This document shows positions 17,459 through 25,832 of a DNA stretch of 64,000 nucleotides, one piece after another. The DNA lies in contig NZ_AP024888.1 of NCBI RefSeq assembly GCF_024346995.1, positions 496,001 through 560,000 of the forward strand, in the 5' to 3' direction. The notes beneath the pieces were generated by a model. The model ran no database searches. It saw only the letters and a program-made list of their open reading frames with translations, and was not told the origin of the DNA. Within the stretch, counting starts at the first letter, position 1, and each line of letters starts with the position of its first letter. The stretch comes from Vibrio palustris (GTDB taxonomy: Bacteria > Pseudomonadota > Gammaproteobacteria > Enterobacterales > Vibrionaceae). The translations under genes and the position numbers were made by a program.

Positions 17459-18700
17459 ATGTCCCATTCGATAATGAATAACAATGATCAACAAGTTGCT
17501 AAGGCAGCGGATCATAAACCCATTCTATTTTTTCTCGCATTATCATTAGTGACGGCACTTATTAATAGTAGTGCACCCACGCCACTATATCCTTACTATC
17601 AAGACCGCTTTGGATTAAGTTCAACCATGCTTAGCGTGATTTATGGTGCTTACGCTGCTGGAGTCATTGTTTCATTACTGGTCGTCGGACAATTGGCGAA
17701 ACGCATTACGGATAAACGCGTTTTTATTCTACCCGCACTCGGTGTTGTGCTAGTGGCAGGCATTGTCTTTTGTTTTGCTGATTCTTTTGCTTCGTTGTTT
17801 GTGGCTCGTCTTCTTACTGGTATAGGAACTGGCGCATTGACGGGGGCTGCCAATGTGTCTTTAGCCAAAATAGGGCCGAATGATAAAGGTAAAACTGCCG
17901 CCCTTATTGCAGTATTATCGTTTACGTTAGGTTTATCGATTGGACCACTTTTAACTGGACTTGCGATACATTATGAGTTTTATCCGGCGCAGGCGCCTTT
18001 TCTTGTGATTTCTCTGATGGCGTGTGTGGCGTTTTTGGGCGTGCTTAAATGCTGGCCGCGAGCACTGAAAACCGTGTCAGCGGAGAAAATATCGGCCAAC
18101 CTATCTGCTGGTAACATTGAAAATCGTCCGGTCTTTGCTTTGTGTGCTGCGACATTATTTTTATGCTGGATGGTCGCGGCATGTATTTTGACCTTTGGTC
18201 CGAATTTGTCGCAACGCTTTTATCATGGTGCAAGCAATAGCAACTTATACTTTTCATTTCTCGTTACCTTTTATTTATTGATTGCAGGAATTAGCCAAAT
18301 AGTGTGCAAAAAATGGACGGCGTTAGTATCGGTTCAATATGGTTATCTGATTCAAATTCTCTCGTTTGTCATCATTGGCAGTGCTATTGCTTGGTCATCG
18401 GCGTTGTTAGCATGTGTTGGTGTGATCTTGGCCGGGTTTGCATATGGTGCATTATTTGTTGGATCGGCGCGCTGGGTGAATCAGATGGCGACACCGGCTA
18501 ATCATGCCAAAAGCATTGCGCTATTTTATCTGGTTGCTTATACCGCCAATTGGGTGCCGATCATTTTAGGTTGTGGGGTCGATATACTGGGTCTGACTCG
18601 GGTTATGTTGGGCGCCTTAGTCGTATTTAGCCTAGTAGAAGTCGGGCTACTTGCTACGATCAGTAAGCAGCGTGTTGCCTGGTTATCGTCAGAGAGTTAA
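17459..18700 (+). CDS. MFS transporter (12-TM drug/metabolite exporter type)
   Basis: 413-residue inner-membrane transporter of the major facilitator superfamily. About twelve hydrophobic helices are visible; after TM2 the loop GQLAKRITDKRVF is the MFS motif A region, and the TM4-5 region LTGIGTGALTGAANVSLAKIG is typical of DHA1-like exporters. I use ATG 17459 because GGAGG lies six bases upstream; an in-frame start at 17423 has no ribosome site. The cargo cannot be inferred. It converges on a LysR gene across a 13-bp inverted repeat. Exporter plus divergent LysR/TetR regulators is a common efflux arrangement. Confidence 0.88.
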   Translation: MSHSIMNNNDQQVAKAADHKPILFFLALSLVTALINSSAPTPLYPYYQDRFGLSSTMLSVIYGAYAAGVIVSLLVVGQLAKRITDKRVFILPALGVVLVAGIVFCFADSFASLFVARLLTGIGTGALTGAANVSLAKIGPNDKGKTAALIAVLSFTLGLSIGPLLTGLAIHYEFYPAQAPFLVISLMACVAFLGVLKCWPRALKTVSAEKISANLSAGNIENRPVFALCAATLFLCWMVAACILTFGPNLSQRFYHGASNSNLYFSFLVTFYLLIAGISQIVCKKWTALVSVQYGYLIQILSFVIIGSAIAWSSALLACVGVILAGFAYGALFVGSARWVNQMATPANHAKSIALFYLVAYTANWVPIILGCGVDILGLTRVMLGALVVFSLVEVGLLATISKQRVAWLSSES

Positions 18701-18710
18701 ATACTATTAT

Positions 18711-18744
18711 CGTCAGTATATCGTTAATTAGCGATATACTGACG
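18711..18744. terminator. 13-bp perfect inverted repeat between convergent genes
   Basis: CGTCAGTATATCG (18711-18723), 8-nt AT-rich loop, CGATATACTGACG (18732-18744). It lies between the convergent MFS and LysR stops, so a bidirectional terminator role is likely, yet neither side has a good T-run. Confidence 0.6.
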
Positions 18745-18760
18745 ACTGTCGCAAAGAGTA

Positions 18761-19639
18761 TTAAGACTCATAAAAGCTCGTGAATTGTTTAACAATTTCG
18801 TCAATCACTAAGCGATATTTCGGTGTATGGGTTAAATCTGGATGTAAAACTAACCAGATATCGACGTAATCGTTAAATTCAGGAATCAGTTTAACTAAGC
18901 TGGGATCGTTGTCTGGCACCATAAAATTGGAGATGAGACCGATCCCTAATGAGGCACGTACACCTTCAATTATTGCATGCTGTGAATCACACTCCATCAC
19001 GACTTGGCTGGCATCAATGGTTCCATCGAATACTTGATGCCAGTGACGTGGCACGGCTTGTTGATGAAACATAATCAGCTGATTGAATGACCGGACATCA
19101 TCGAGAGAGTTGAGCGAGTGATTCGCCGCTAGCTCGGGAGAAGCATACAATCCCATGGTGATGGTCGCGAGCTTACGTACGACGAGATCATTATCACTCG
19201 GGCGCTGACCACGAATCGCGATGTCGGCTTCTAAACTACCGATATCAGTGATCGCAACGCCGGTTTTCAGCTTAATCGTCAGTTGTGGATTCAACGATTG
19301 TATACGTTGTATTGCGGGAATTAAAAAAAAGTGGGCGAGTGTATCTGTGGTTGCAATGGTTACCGAGCCAGTCATTGCATTTGTTGCACTGTCACTTTTT
19401 CTTTGGATTAGCGCAAATTTCTTATCAATGGCGGTAATATCAGGCAACAGTGAAGCCCCAAATTCGGTCAAGCTTAACGCTTTAGTGGTGCGGTGAAACA
19501 GCTTTTGTCCGAGTTGACGTTCCAATGCATTCAAACGACGACCTACAGTGGCTTGGTCGACCTTCAATGCCCGTGCAGCGCCGCGCAAGCTATGACATTT
19601 GGCTATTTCACAAAAGTACTTGGCATCATCCCAGTTCAT
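18761..19639 (-). CDS. LysR-family transcriptional regulator
   Basis: 292 residues with an N-terminal winged helix (DDAKYFCEIAKCHSLRGAARALKVDQATVGRRLNALE region; residues about 3-60) and a periplasmic-binding-protein-like effector domain. The spelling of the HTH (VDQATVGRRLNALERQLG) is that of the LysR subgroup often controlling nearby exporters. It starts 24 bases after the TetR gene stop on the same strand, so the two regulators are probably cotranscribed. Targets unknown; the convergent MFS gene and divergent HPP gene are the obvious candidates. Confidence 0.9.
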   Translation of the reverse strand: MNWDDAKYFCEIAKCHSLRGAARALKVDQATVGRRLNALERQLGQKLFHRTTKALSLTEFGASLLPDITAIDKKFALIQRKSDSATNAMTGSVTIATTDTLAHFFLIPAIQRIQSLNPQLTIKLKTGVAITDIGSLEADIAIRGQRPSDNDLVVRKLATITMGLYASPELAANHSLNSLDDVRSFNQLIMFHQQAVPRHWHQVFDGTIDASQVVMECDSQHAIIEGVRASLGIGLISNFMVPDNDPSLVKLIPEFNDYVDIWLVLHPDLTHTPKYRLVIDEIVKQFTSFYES

Positions 19640-19663
19640 GGTTTTTCCTTAGCGATGGGGGAC

Positions 19664-20239
19664 TTAATTTTGTAGTTCTAGCGCTTTGTCGGCAGGTAAA
19701 CCGGCAATGCTGAGCATGAGATCTCGAAAAACGTCACTATTTTTTGGTAAGTCATCAAATTCGGCACGCACAATCATCCCTTCTAGCAACACCATAATCG
19801 CTTCGGCTTGTTGTGAGGTAGTCGTCATGTCGGGCTTGGCTAAGCATTCTTGAATTAAGCCTTTTAGCCACTGCTTATGATGTTTAGCAATGTGAATAAT
19901 CTCCGTATCCGACGATTTAAATTCGGCGGTTGCATGCATGAACATACATCCGTGAAAACATGGACTTTTGAACCACGCTAAATGCCAATCGAGAAGTGAA
20001 TTCAGTTTTGCTTCGCAACCAGATACCTTGCTAATACACGCCGTTAAACTTTCTTCAAAGTCTTGATGACGGCGATGAAGTACGGCTTCAATCATTTTAT
20101 TCTTACCAGCAAAGTGGCGATACATCGACGTTTTGGAAACGCCTGCACTGTCTCTAATCCAATCAACGCCGACAGCAGTGTAGCCATGTAAATTAAATAA
20201 CTGCTGTGCGACATCGAGGATGTGCTCTTTTTTACTCAT
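19664..20239 (-). CDS. TetR/AcrR-family transcriptional repressor
   Basis: 191-residue TetR-type regulator: the N-terminal HTH is ILDVAQQLFNLHGYTAVGVDWIR then AGVSKTSMYRHFAGKNKMIEAVL (residues about 7-52), the rest is an all-helical ligand domain. I use the ATG at 20239 (GAGG about 6 bases upstream) rather than a GTG 21 bases earlier. The gene is divergent from the HPP gene and the intervening region carries two palindromes overlapping the HPP promoter, so it very probably represses both itself and that gene. Confidence 0.9.
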   Translation of the reverse strand: MSKKEHILDVAQQLFNLHGYTAVGVDWIRDSAGVSKTSMYRHFAGKNKMIEAVLHRRHQDFEESLTACISKVSGCEAKLNSLLDWHLAWFKSPCFHGCMFMHATAEFKSSDTEIIHIAKHHKQWLKGLIQECLAKPDMTTTSQQAEAIMVLLEGMIVRAEFDDLPKNSDVFRDLMLSIAGLPADKALELQN

Positions 20240-20272
20240 ACGTTCCTCACTTCCCACCACTTAAAAAAGTGT

Positions 20273-20326
20273 TTGCACTATGTGAACAGATCTGTACTAT
20301 AAATGCAAGTGTACATATCTGTACAC
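20273..20326 (+). promoter_or_regulatory. HPP gene promoter with two TetR-type operators
   Basis: -35 TTGCAC (20273-20278), 16-base spacer, -10 TACTAT (20295-20300). The palindrome ACAGATCTGT (20286-20295) occupies the spacer, and a perfect GTGTACA-N4-TGTACAC (20309-20326) covers the start region. Both share the core ACAnATCTGT, so they look like two sites for one dimeric repressor. The divergent TetR gene starts about 50 bases away, making autoregulation likely. Confidence 0.7.
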
Positions 20327-20364
20327 ATTTAACATTTAACATTTTGAATCAAAAGGAAAGGAAT

Positions 20365-20901
20365 ATGAATAAGTTGAAAGGCGGTGGCACATTGCCTGAT
20401 CGAGCTTCGTGGCGGCAATTATGTAATGGGTTAGTGGGAGGAACTACGGGGATCTTCATGTTAGCGATGCTCGGCGAATACACGGGCGTGCCTTGGCTAA
20501 TGGCGCCATTTGGAGCGACTTGTGTGTTGTTATTCGCGGTACCCGCTTCGCCGTTAGCACAACCTCGTAACGTGATTGGAGGTCATATGGTGACAGCACT
20601 TATTGGCATCATGGTGTTGTATTTGGCTGGAAACTCACCGCTGGCATTGGCGCTTGCTGTTGGACTAGCGATCATGTTGATGCAGGCTTTGCGTGTGGTT
20701 CACCCACCTGCGGGGGCAAATCCGATTGTCATCATCCTTGCCGGAAAAAGTGTCATAGGGCTGAGTTTTCTGGTGACTCCGGTATTGTTCGGAAGTGTTG
20801 GACTGGTGTTTATTGCCTCGTTATTGAGTAATTTAGGTAAACAAACACCTTGGCCTACCTATTGGCACGGCGTAAGACGAAAGTCGCAGAAACAACCTTA
20901 G
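20365..20901 (+). CDS. HPP-family integral membrane protein
   Basis: 178-residue inner-membrane protein with about four to five hydrophobic helices. It contains the family name motif HPPAGANPI (VVHPPAGANPIVII, near residues 112-125) and the upstream GEYTGVPWLMAPFGATCVLLF. In cyanobacteria and plants HPP-domain proteins have been linked to nitrite transport; a role here is not established. Start at ATG 20365 is supported by AAAGGAAAGG just upstream. It lies under a probable TetR-repressed promoter. Confidence 0.85.
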   Translation: MNKLKGGGTLPDRASWRQLCNGLVGGTTGIFMLAMLGEYTGVPWLMAPFGATCVLLFAVPASPLAQPRNVIGGHMVTALIGIMVLYLAGNSPLALALAVGLAIMLMQALRVVHPPAGANPIVIILAGKSVIGLSFLVTPVLFGSVGLVFIASLLSNLGKQTPWPTYWHGVRRKSQKQP

Positions 20902-20964
20902 GAAACAGAGTGGGGTGGATGCTCGCTTTTGGATGAGCACTTAACTGACGTTTTTCTTTTAATA

Positions 20965-22653
20965 CTAACTTAATAAAGCGTCAGTTTGGCTGATTCGATT
21001 GCGCCCAGCTTGTTTCGCAATAAAAAGCTGTTGGTCTGCTCGGCTCAGTAAATGCTCTAAGGTATCATTGCGAATCAACTCTGAAAGACCAAAGCTTGCG
21101 GTGACCGTAATCATTCCTTTAACCGTGCGCAGTGGTGTATTTTCTAACGTTAGTCGGATTCTTTCCATCAGTATACTCGCTTCGGCCATGGTGGTGTTAG
21201 GTAGTAAAATAACAATTTCTTCTCCTCCCCACCGGGCGATGATATCGTCCTCACGTAAGTTATTAGTAAGGATATGAGCGATATGTAGTAACACCTGATC
21301 GCCCGTATCATGCCCATAGGTATCATTAATAATCTTAAAATGGTCGAGGTCCATCATGACACAGGCCAGTGATGTTTTCTCATCGTAAGCCGATTCAAGC
21401 GTGGGGGGGCCATATTGATAAAACGCCCGACGATTATAAAGATTGGTAAGTGGATCATAACAAGACAAGTGTTTATTTTTAATTCTTTCACTTTCAATAT
21501 CTTTTAAACGGATCGTAATAATAATGGCTAAAATAATTGCTTCACACAACACACCCAATACGGCGCCATGATAAGTATAATAGTTGTATGGAATAAACCC
21601 CCATATGGTAAAGGTGGTCGTTAATAAACCAACCATACTGCACAGTACAGAAAATGAAAAACTTTTTGCATCTTTAATTTTATTAATGCTCAATAAGCCA
21701 GTAATAATCATTAGAATAGAAGACAGTGTTAAATAGCTAAACGCAAAGCGTGTTGTATTTATATGGTCAAATTGATAGGCGTAATATATAAAAACCACTA
21801 TGCCACATAAACTATAGAAGATTAATAGTTTGTAAATCTTTGGTATATGGCGTGATACATCAAGGTAGCTAACTACAAATGCAACCCCACTAATACCATG
21901 CAATATCATCAATGCTAGGGTCGCATAATCTTGAAGAAATGTAGAGTTAGGATAAATCCACGCAAAACCATAACCGTTGTAGGTAATATTTACACAGATA
22001 AAGCAACTAATATACAAGCAGTAAAATAACGGATAAGGCTGTTTTAGCGTGATATATAAAACTAAGTTAAAGCCAATCAATGACGCAAGGATGCCATACA
22101 CAAACGCGCTACTAAAATGAATAAATGTATCGTTATTCGTTGCTTCCTGAGGTGACAGTAGCTGAATTGGCAAGGTCATTGGATCATTCGAAGAGGCCGA
22201 TATGAGGATATGATGTTTTCCTGGTGGGATTTTCATCGAGATTGTATAGCCTAAGCCTGGCACTAAGTGTTCATCTGCTGGCAGATGGCTATCCCCAGTT
22301 TCCCAGTGTTGAACTAAGAGGCCGCTTTGGAAAAGATAAACATTAATATGGTCAATCCATGTCTTGCCGACAGTTAAACGTCGACTAAGTACACGCTGTC
22401 CATGATTCGTAACGCTTAGTTGTACCCAGGTAACGTTGTCAGAAATACCTAATGATAATAATGAGCGCTGGCTGGTATGGGTATCGCCTAATTGAAATCT
22501 GGCTTGTGCCTTATCAAGCGATAGCGTATGCGGGTCTTGAAAATATTCGATAGTATCGAGAGTGGTGATTGGACGGGAATCCGCAGCTGCGAGCGTAGGG
22601 AAACCGTATAACAAGATGAAAAAACTCGTAAATAATAGGCGCAGCGCTAGCAT
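20965..22653 (-). CDS. Membrane diguanylate cyclase, 7TMR-DISM sensor plus GGDEF
   Basis: 562 residues. Order: signal peptide (about 1-23, cleavage near TLAAA-DS), a periplasmic 7TMR-DISMED2-like domain (about 30-175), seven transmembrane helices (about 185-390) and a C-terminal GGDEF domain beginning at CYDPLTNLYNRRAFYQ. The active-site motif reads GGEEI instead of GGEEF. An allosteric I-site RxxD (REDD) is present exactly five residues before it, so product feedback control is predicted. The substrate-binding FKIINDTYGHDTGDQVL helix is intact, so I expect c-di-GMP synthesis, with the Ile substitution as a caution. The periplasmic domain resembles carbohydrate-binding folds. Confidence 0.9.
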   Translation of the reverse strand: MLALRLLFTSFFILLYGFPTLAAADSRPITTLDTIEYFQDPHTLSLDKAQARFQLGDTHTSQRSLLSLGISDNVTWVQLSVTNHGQRVLSRRLTVGKTWIDHINVYLFQSGLLVQHWETGDSHLPADEHLVPGLGYTISMKIPPGKHHILISASSNDPMTLPIQLLSPQEATNNDTFIHFSSAFVYGILASLIGFNLVLYITLKQPYPLFYCLYISCFICVNITYNGYGFAWIYPNSTFLQDYATLALMILHGISGVAFVVSYLDVSRHIPKIYKLLIFYSLCGIVVFIYYAYQFDHINTTRFAFSYLTLSSILMIITGLLSINKIKDAKSFSFSVLCSMVGLLTTTFTIWGFIPYNYYTYHGAVLGVLCEAIILAIIITIRLKDIESERIKNKHLSCYDPLTNLYNRRAFYQYGPPTLESAYDEKTSLACVMMDLDHFKIINDTYGHDTGDQVLLHIAHILTNNLREDDIIARWGGEEIVILLPNTTMAEASILMERIRLTLENTPLRTVKGMITVTASFGLSELIRNDTLEHLLSRADQQLFIAKQAGRNRISQTDALLS

Positions 22654-23378
22654 GAACTATCTCTCGTATTGTTGACATCTTAAATTAAACGATCTACATA
22701 CATTTGTCATGACTATTGTCAATGAATAAACTATTTTTCTTAATAATAAGAAATATGTCATTAAGAATGATTTCGTACTATAAAATTATACTATTTTCAT
22801 GAGAACCACTCTTTCGGCGACAAGGCGCTAAATATTGCCTAATTCTCCTCATTACTTTTTGTTAATGACTACGAGCGAGACGGCAAGAAACGACGTAACA
22901 TTACAAGAAAACGACTGAGCGACTGGTCGCCGTCTTTTATCGGCGTTTGTCGCTTCTATCGGTGCCTCCTAATCGTGTGATGAAAAGAGACTGCTCAACG
23001 ATTCTCTGGATTAAAGTATGCTCAGACAAGAAAGTATCTAAGATAGGGGTCTTAGATAATGAGTGTGAATTAATATGCTCAAGCTAGCGTTGTTATGCTG
23101 GTTTGGTATTAAAAGTGTTGTAATTTCCACCAGTAATTATTATTTAATAAATGGCTATTTAGTTTTATTGACATTGGCTTAATCATTTTATGATGGCAAT
23201 AATATTTTATAAATATGGCAGGGATCAGGTTTTAGACGTATATATTTGTTGTTTATTAGTCATTATTGAATTGTGAATAATATAATTATTAATTGTAATG
23301 AAAGGCGATTTTTATGGTTTGTATCGTCTTAATTAATAACATGCCATATTATATAAACTATATATTTAAGGAATTAGA
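22654..23378. promoter_or_regulatory. Long AT-rich region upstream of the pectate lyase
   Basis: About 725 bases without a gene. It holds a perfect 9-bp inverted repeat TATCTAAGA (23035-23043), 6 bases, TCTTAGATA (23050-23058), flanked by direct copies of TATGCTCA at 23017-23024 and 23074-23081. A TTGACA (23168-23173) has a TATGAT 15 bases on (23189-23194). The lyase ribosome site AAGGAATT lies at 23369. I saw no clear KdgR box. The layout suggests a regulated secreted-enzyme promoter. Confidence 0.45.
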
Positions 23379-24539
23379 ATGAGTTCTTTCTCGAAAAAAC
23401 TTTCTATATTGGCGGTAACTGCTGCTTTATCATCTCTTACTATTACGGCTAATGCTGATCAATTGTTAACCAATACTGCATTGGAAGCAGCGAGCAGCGG
23501 TTTTGCGACATTAAATAATGGTACCACCGGTGGCGCGCGTGCCGACGCGAAGCATATTTATATTGTGAGTAATATTAGTCAGTTTAAACAAGCACTCAGT
23601 AAAGATGAAGAGCAACCACGTATTATTCAAGTGCAAGGAACAATCGATGTTACCGGTGGGCAGCCGTATCGCAATTTTGATGACCAGAAGGCACGATCGC
23701 AACTGAAGATACCATCGAATACCACAATTATTGGTGTGACTGCGGACGCTGGTTTTAAACATGGTTCATTGGTTGTACGTAAAGCGAATAATGTCATCAT
23801 TCGTAACCTCACACTGGAAAGCCCCGTTGATGTTGAGCCGCATTTTGAAAAAGGTGATGGATGGAATGCCGAATGGGACAGCATGACGATTGCGTACGCA
23901 CAAAATGTTTGGGTTGATCATGTCACATTTGATGATGGCTCATTTACGGACGCCGATTATGGCGAAAAAGATGGGTGGGAATATGTGCGTCACGATGGAA
24001 TGCTAGATATTAAACGCGCAAGTGACTTTGTCACAATCTCATATTCGGTGTTTAAAAATCATAATAAGACAATGCTCATTGGCCATAGTAAGAGTAATGC
24101 ATCGGAAGATCGTGGACACTTGCGTGTCACACTTGCCGATAACGTGTTCAGTAAGATCACACAGCGCACGCCGCGTGTGCGGTTTGGTAACATCCATGTC
24201 TTCAACAATTTATTTGAAGGGGATTACAAAGATCCAACGTATCGTTATATGTACTCGTTTGGTTTGGGTTATGAAGGTTCGATTCAATCGCAATACAATG
24301 TGTTTGATATCGATAACCTTAAAACGAGCAAGCAATATAAAGTTGCGAAAGTCTATCAAAGCAACTCATCGTTAACAGATACTGGATCAACCTTTAACGG
24401 CTCGCCTCTGGACTTAGAAGAAAGTGATGTTCCAAACGCAGCATCTTGGTCTATCCCTTATAACTACACATTATACTCAACAGAAGGGTTAGGAGACTAC
24501 TTAAAAGCAACCGCTGGTGCGGGTAATCTTGCCTTATAA
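23379..24539 (+). CDS. Secreted pectate lyase, polysaccharide lyase family 1
   Basis: 386-residue exported enzyme cleaving polygalacturonate by Ca-dependent beta-elimination. Signal peptide residues 1-26 (LSILAVTAALSSLTITANA). The parallel beta-helix hallmarks are present: NVIIRNLTLESP, NVWVDHVTFDDGSF with the Ca-ligand Asp pair, HDGMLDIKRASDFVTISYS, then the KTMLIGHS strand and RTPRVRFGNIHVFNN, which carries the catalytic Arg of PL1. It stands alone behind a long promoter region and ends with a strong terminator. With the sugar dehydrogenase and polyol operon it suggests use of plant or algal material. Confidence 0.93.
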   Translation: MSSFSKKLSILAVTAALSSLTITANADQLLTNTALEAASSGFATLNNGTTGGARADAKHIYIVSNISQFKQALSKDEEQPRIIQVQGTIDVTGGQPYRNFDDQKARSQLKIPSNTTIIGVTADAGFKHGSLVVRKANNVIIRNLTLESPVDVEPHFEKGDGWNAEWDSMTIAYAQNVWVDHVTFDDGSFTDADYGEKDGWEYVRHDGMLDIKRASDFVTISYSVFKNHNKTMLIGHSKSNASEDRGHLRVTLADNVFSKITQRTPRVRFGNIHVFNNLFEGDYKDPTYRYMYSFGLGYEGSIQSQYNVFDIDNLKTSKQYKVAKVYQSNSSLTDTGSTFNGSPLDLEESDVPNAASWSIPYNYTLYSTEGLGDYLKATAGAGNLAL

Positions 24540-24564
24540 GTAAAGCTGACATACTCAATGATTA

Positions 24565-24589
24565 AAAAGGACACCTAAGGTGTCCTTTT
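24565..24589 (+). terminator. Rho-independent terminator of the pectate lyase gene
   Basis: AAAAGGACACC (24565-24575), TAA loop, GGTGTCCTTTT (24579-24589). Perfect, with A/T tracts on both sides, so it may also stop the opposing dalR transcript. Confidence 0.9.
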
Positions 24590-24658
24590 ATCTATTAATG
24601 GAGAATCGTTTGGTTAGCCTTCGAGCTGATTGTCGCTGGTGTTTGCCAGTTACGCTGG

Positions 24659-25600
24659 TTATTGTGTCAATAACCATCTTGCTGTAGCTTCATCGGTGAC
24701 TAAGCCATTGATCCACCCACCAATGAGTGAAGCAAGAATAGCGGCCCGCTTATCTTCACTACAAGCGGCACCAATGCGAGGGCATTGGTTATTGCGTATA
24801 TCATAACTGGTAATTAACTGATTGATTTGACACGCTACGATCTCGCCTTGCGCATTGATAAAGCGTCCCAAAATCTCACCAACCGCGCCTTGCTGATTTA
24901 GCTCTTTACCTTTATCTGATGAGATAAAGCCATCTTTTATGATTGGGCTGGTTTTCATTAATGAGCCAATTCCTACAAACATCACATTGGCTTTATCGGT
25001 GACCTTCGCTACTTGTTTAAAGACACGCATATTTTTCCATATTGCCAGTTCATCACTAGATGTAGCATACCGCGGTACAGGTAATTGAAAGTAATTGGCT
25101 CGAATTTTACCCGCTAAAATAAGCGGTACATCATCGTAGTAATTACATTGGCCGTTGATGCCCATCGCACTAATTAATGCGACACACTGGTTGTTTGATG
25201 ACTCAAAATCAATACGATTAATCGCTTTTTTTAGCGTCAGCCCAGAGCCAATACCGATGATCTGAGCTTGTTGGTCTTTGATATATTTTGAGATCAGTTG
25301 AAAACAGCCAAAGGCTACATTATCGAGTGTTTCTTCGGGATTCGTCGTGGGCACGATATTGCACTCTACTAACTGGTATTTCTTTTTTAATAACTCTGCG
25401 TAATCCAAACACCTTGATATTGGATGATGAAGCCTGACCGATACAATTCCTTCTTCTTTTGCGGTTGCAATCAAACGTTGTACTACTGGTCTTGATAGGC
25501 CGAGTTCTTGTGCGATATCCCGCTGATTGCGCCCAGATACATAATACATCCAAGCAGCTCGAACCATTTGATCAGTTTTATGATTATCTTCTTTAGCCAC
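24659..25600 (-). CDS. dalR: SorC/DeoR-type sugar-sensing regulator of the arabitol operon
   Basis: 313-residue regulator: an N-terminal HTH (MVRAAWMYYVSGRNQRDIA then ELGLSRPVVQRLIATAKEEG, residues about 12-50) and a C-terminal sugar-phosphate-isomerase-like effector domain with GIGSGLTLKKAI and the late GWINGLVTDEATARWLL, the typical SorC ending. It is divergent from the D-arabitol operon with a 15-bp inverted repeat in between, matching the position of DalR in Klebsiella. The gene symbol is by position and family, not by demonstrated orthology. Likely effector: D-arabitol or D-xylulose (5-phosphate). Confidence 0.85.
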   Translation of the reverse strand: MAKEDNHKTDQMVRAAWMYYVSGRNQRDIAQELGLSRPVVQRLIATAKEEGIVSVRLHHPISRCLDYAELLKKKYQLVECNIVPTTNPEETLDNVAFGCFQLISKYIKDQQAQIIGIGSGLTLKKAINRIDFESSNNQCVALISAMGINGQCNYYDDVPLILAGKIRANYFQLPVPRYATSSDELAIWKNMRVFKQVAKVTDKANVMFVGIGSLMKTSPIIKDGFISSDKGKELNQQGAVGEILGRFINAQGEIVACQINQLITSYDIRNNQCPRIGAACSEDKRAAILASLIGGWINGLVTDEATARWLLTQ

Positions 25601-25719
25601 ATAGATTCCTTTTTATCAAACGCTTCGCTTTATGATTTTGGTACGAGCTTAGCCATTAACATCTCTATATTGCTTATTTTCTCTCTAACTAACCTAAAGT
25701 GCAATGATAATCAAATACC

Positions 25720-25764
25720 CACAAATGAACAAAAAACCAAGCAATGGTCTTTTGTTCATTTGTG
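25720..25764. promoter_or_regulatory. Large inverted repeat, probable SorC-family operator
   Basis: CACAAATGAACAAAA (25720-25734), 15-base spacer, TTTTGTTCATTTGTG (25750-25764): 15 perfect pairs. The inner TGAACA...TGTTCA half-sites resemble those of SorC-type regulators such as LsrR. A -10-like TATAAC (25768-25773) follows immediately, so bound regulator would overlap the dalD promoter. Confidence 0.72.
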
Positions 25765-25832
25765 ATCTATAACTCGTTAATTGATTTATTGTTTGGTTAA
25801 AGTTGAGCCATTAATAAAGGCGAGGAAATACA

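Noticed and set aside
22654..23378. KdgR operator before the pectate lyase
   Set aside because: I looked for TGAAAC...GTTTCA-type sites and found none convincing.
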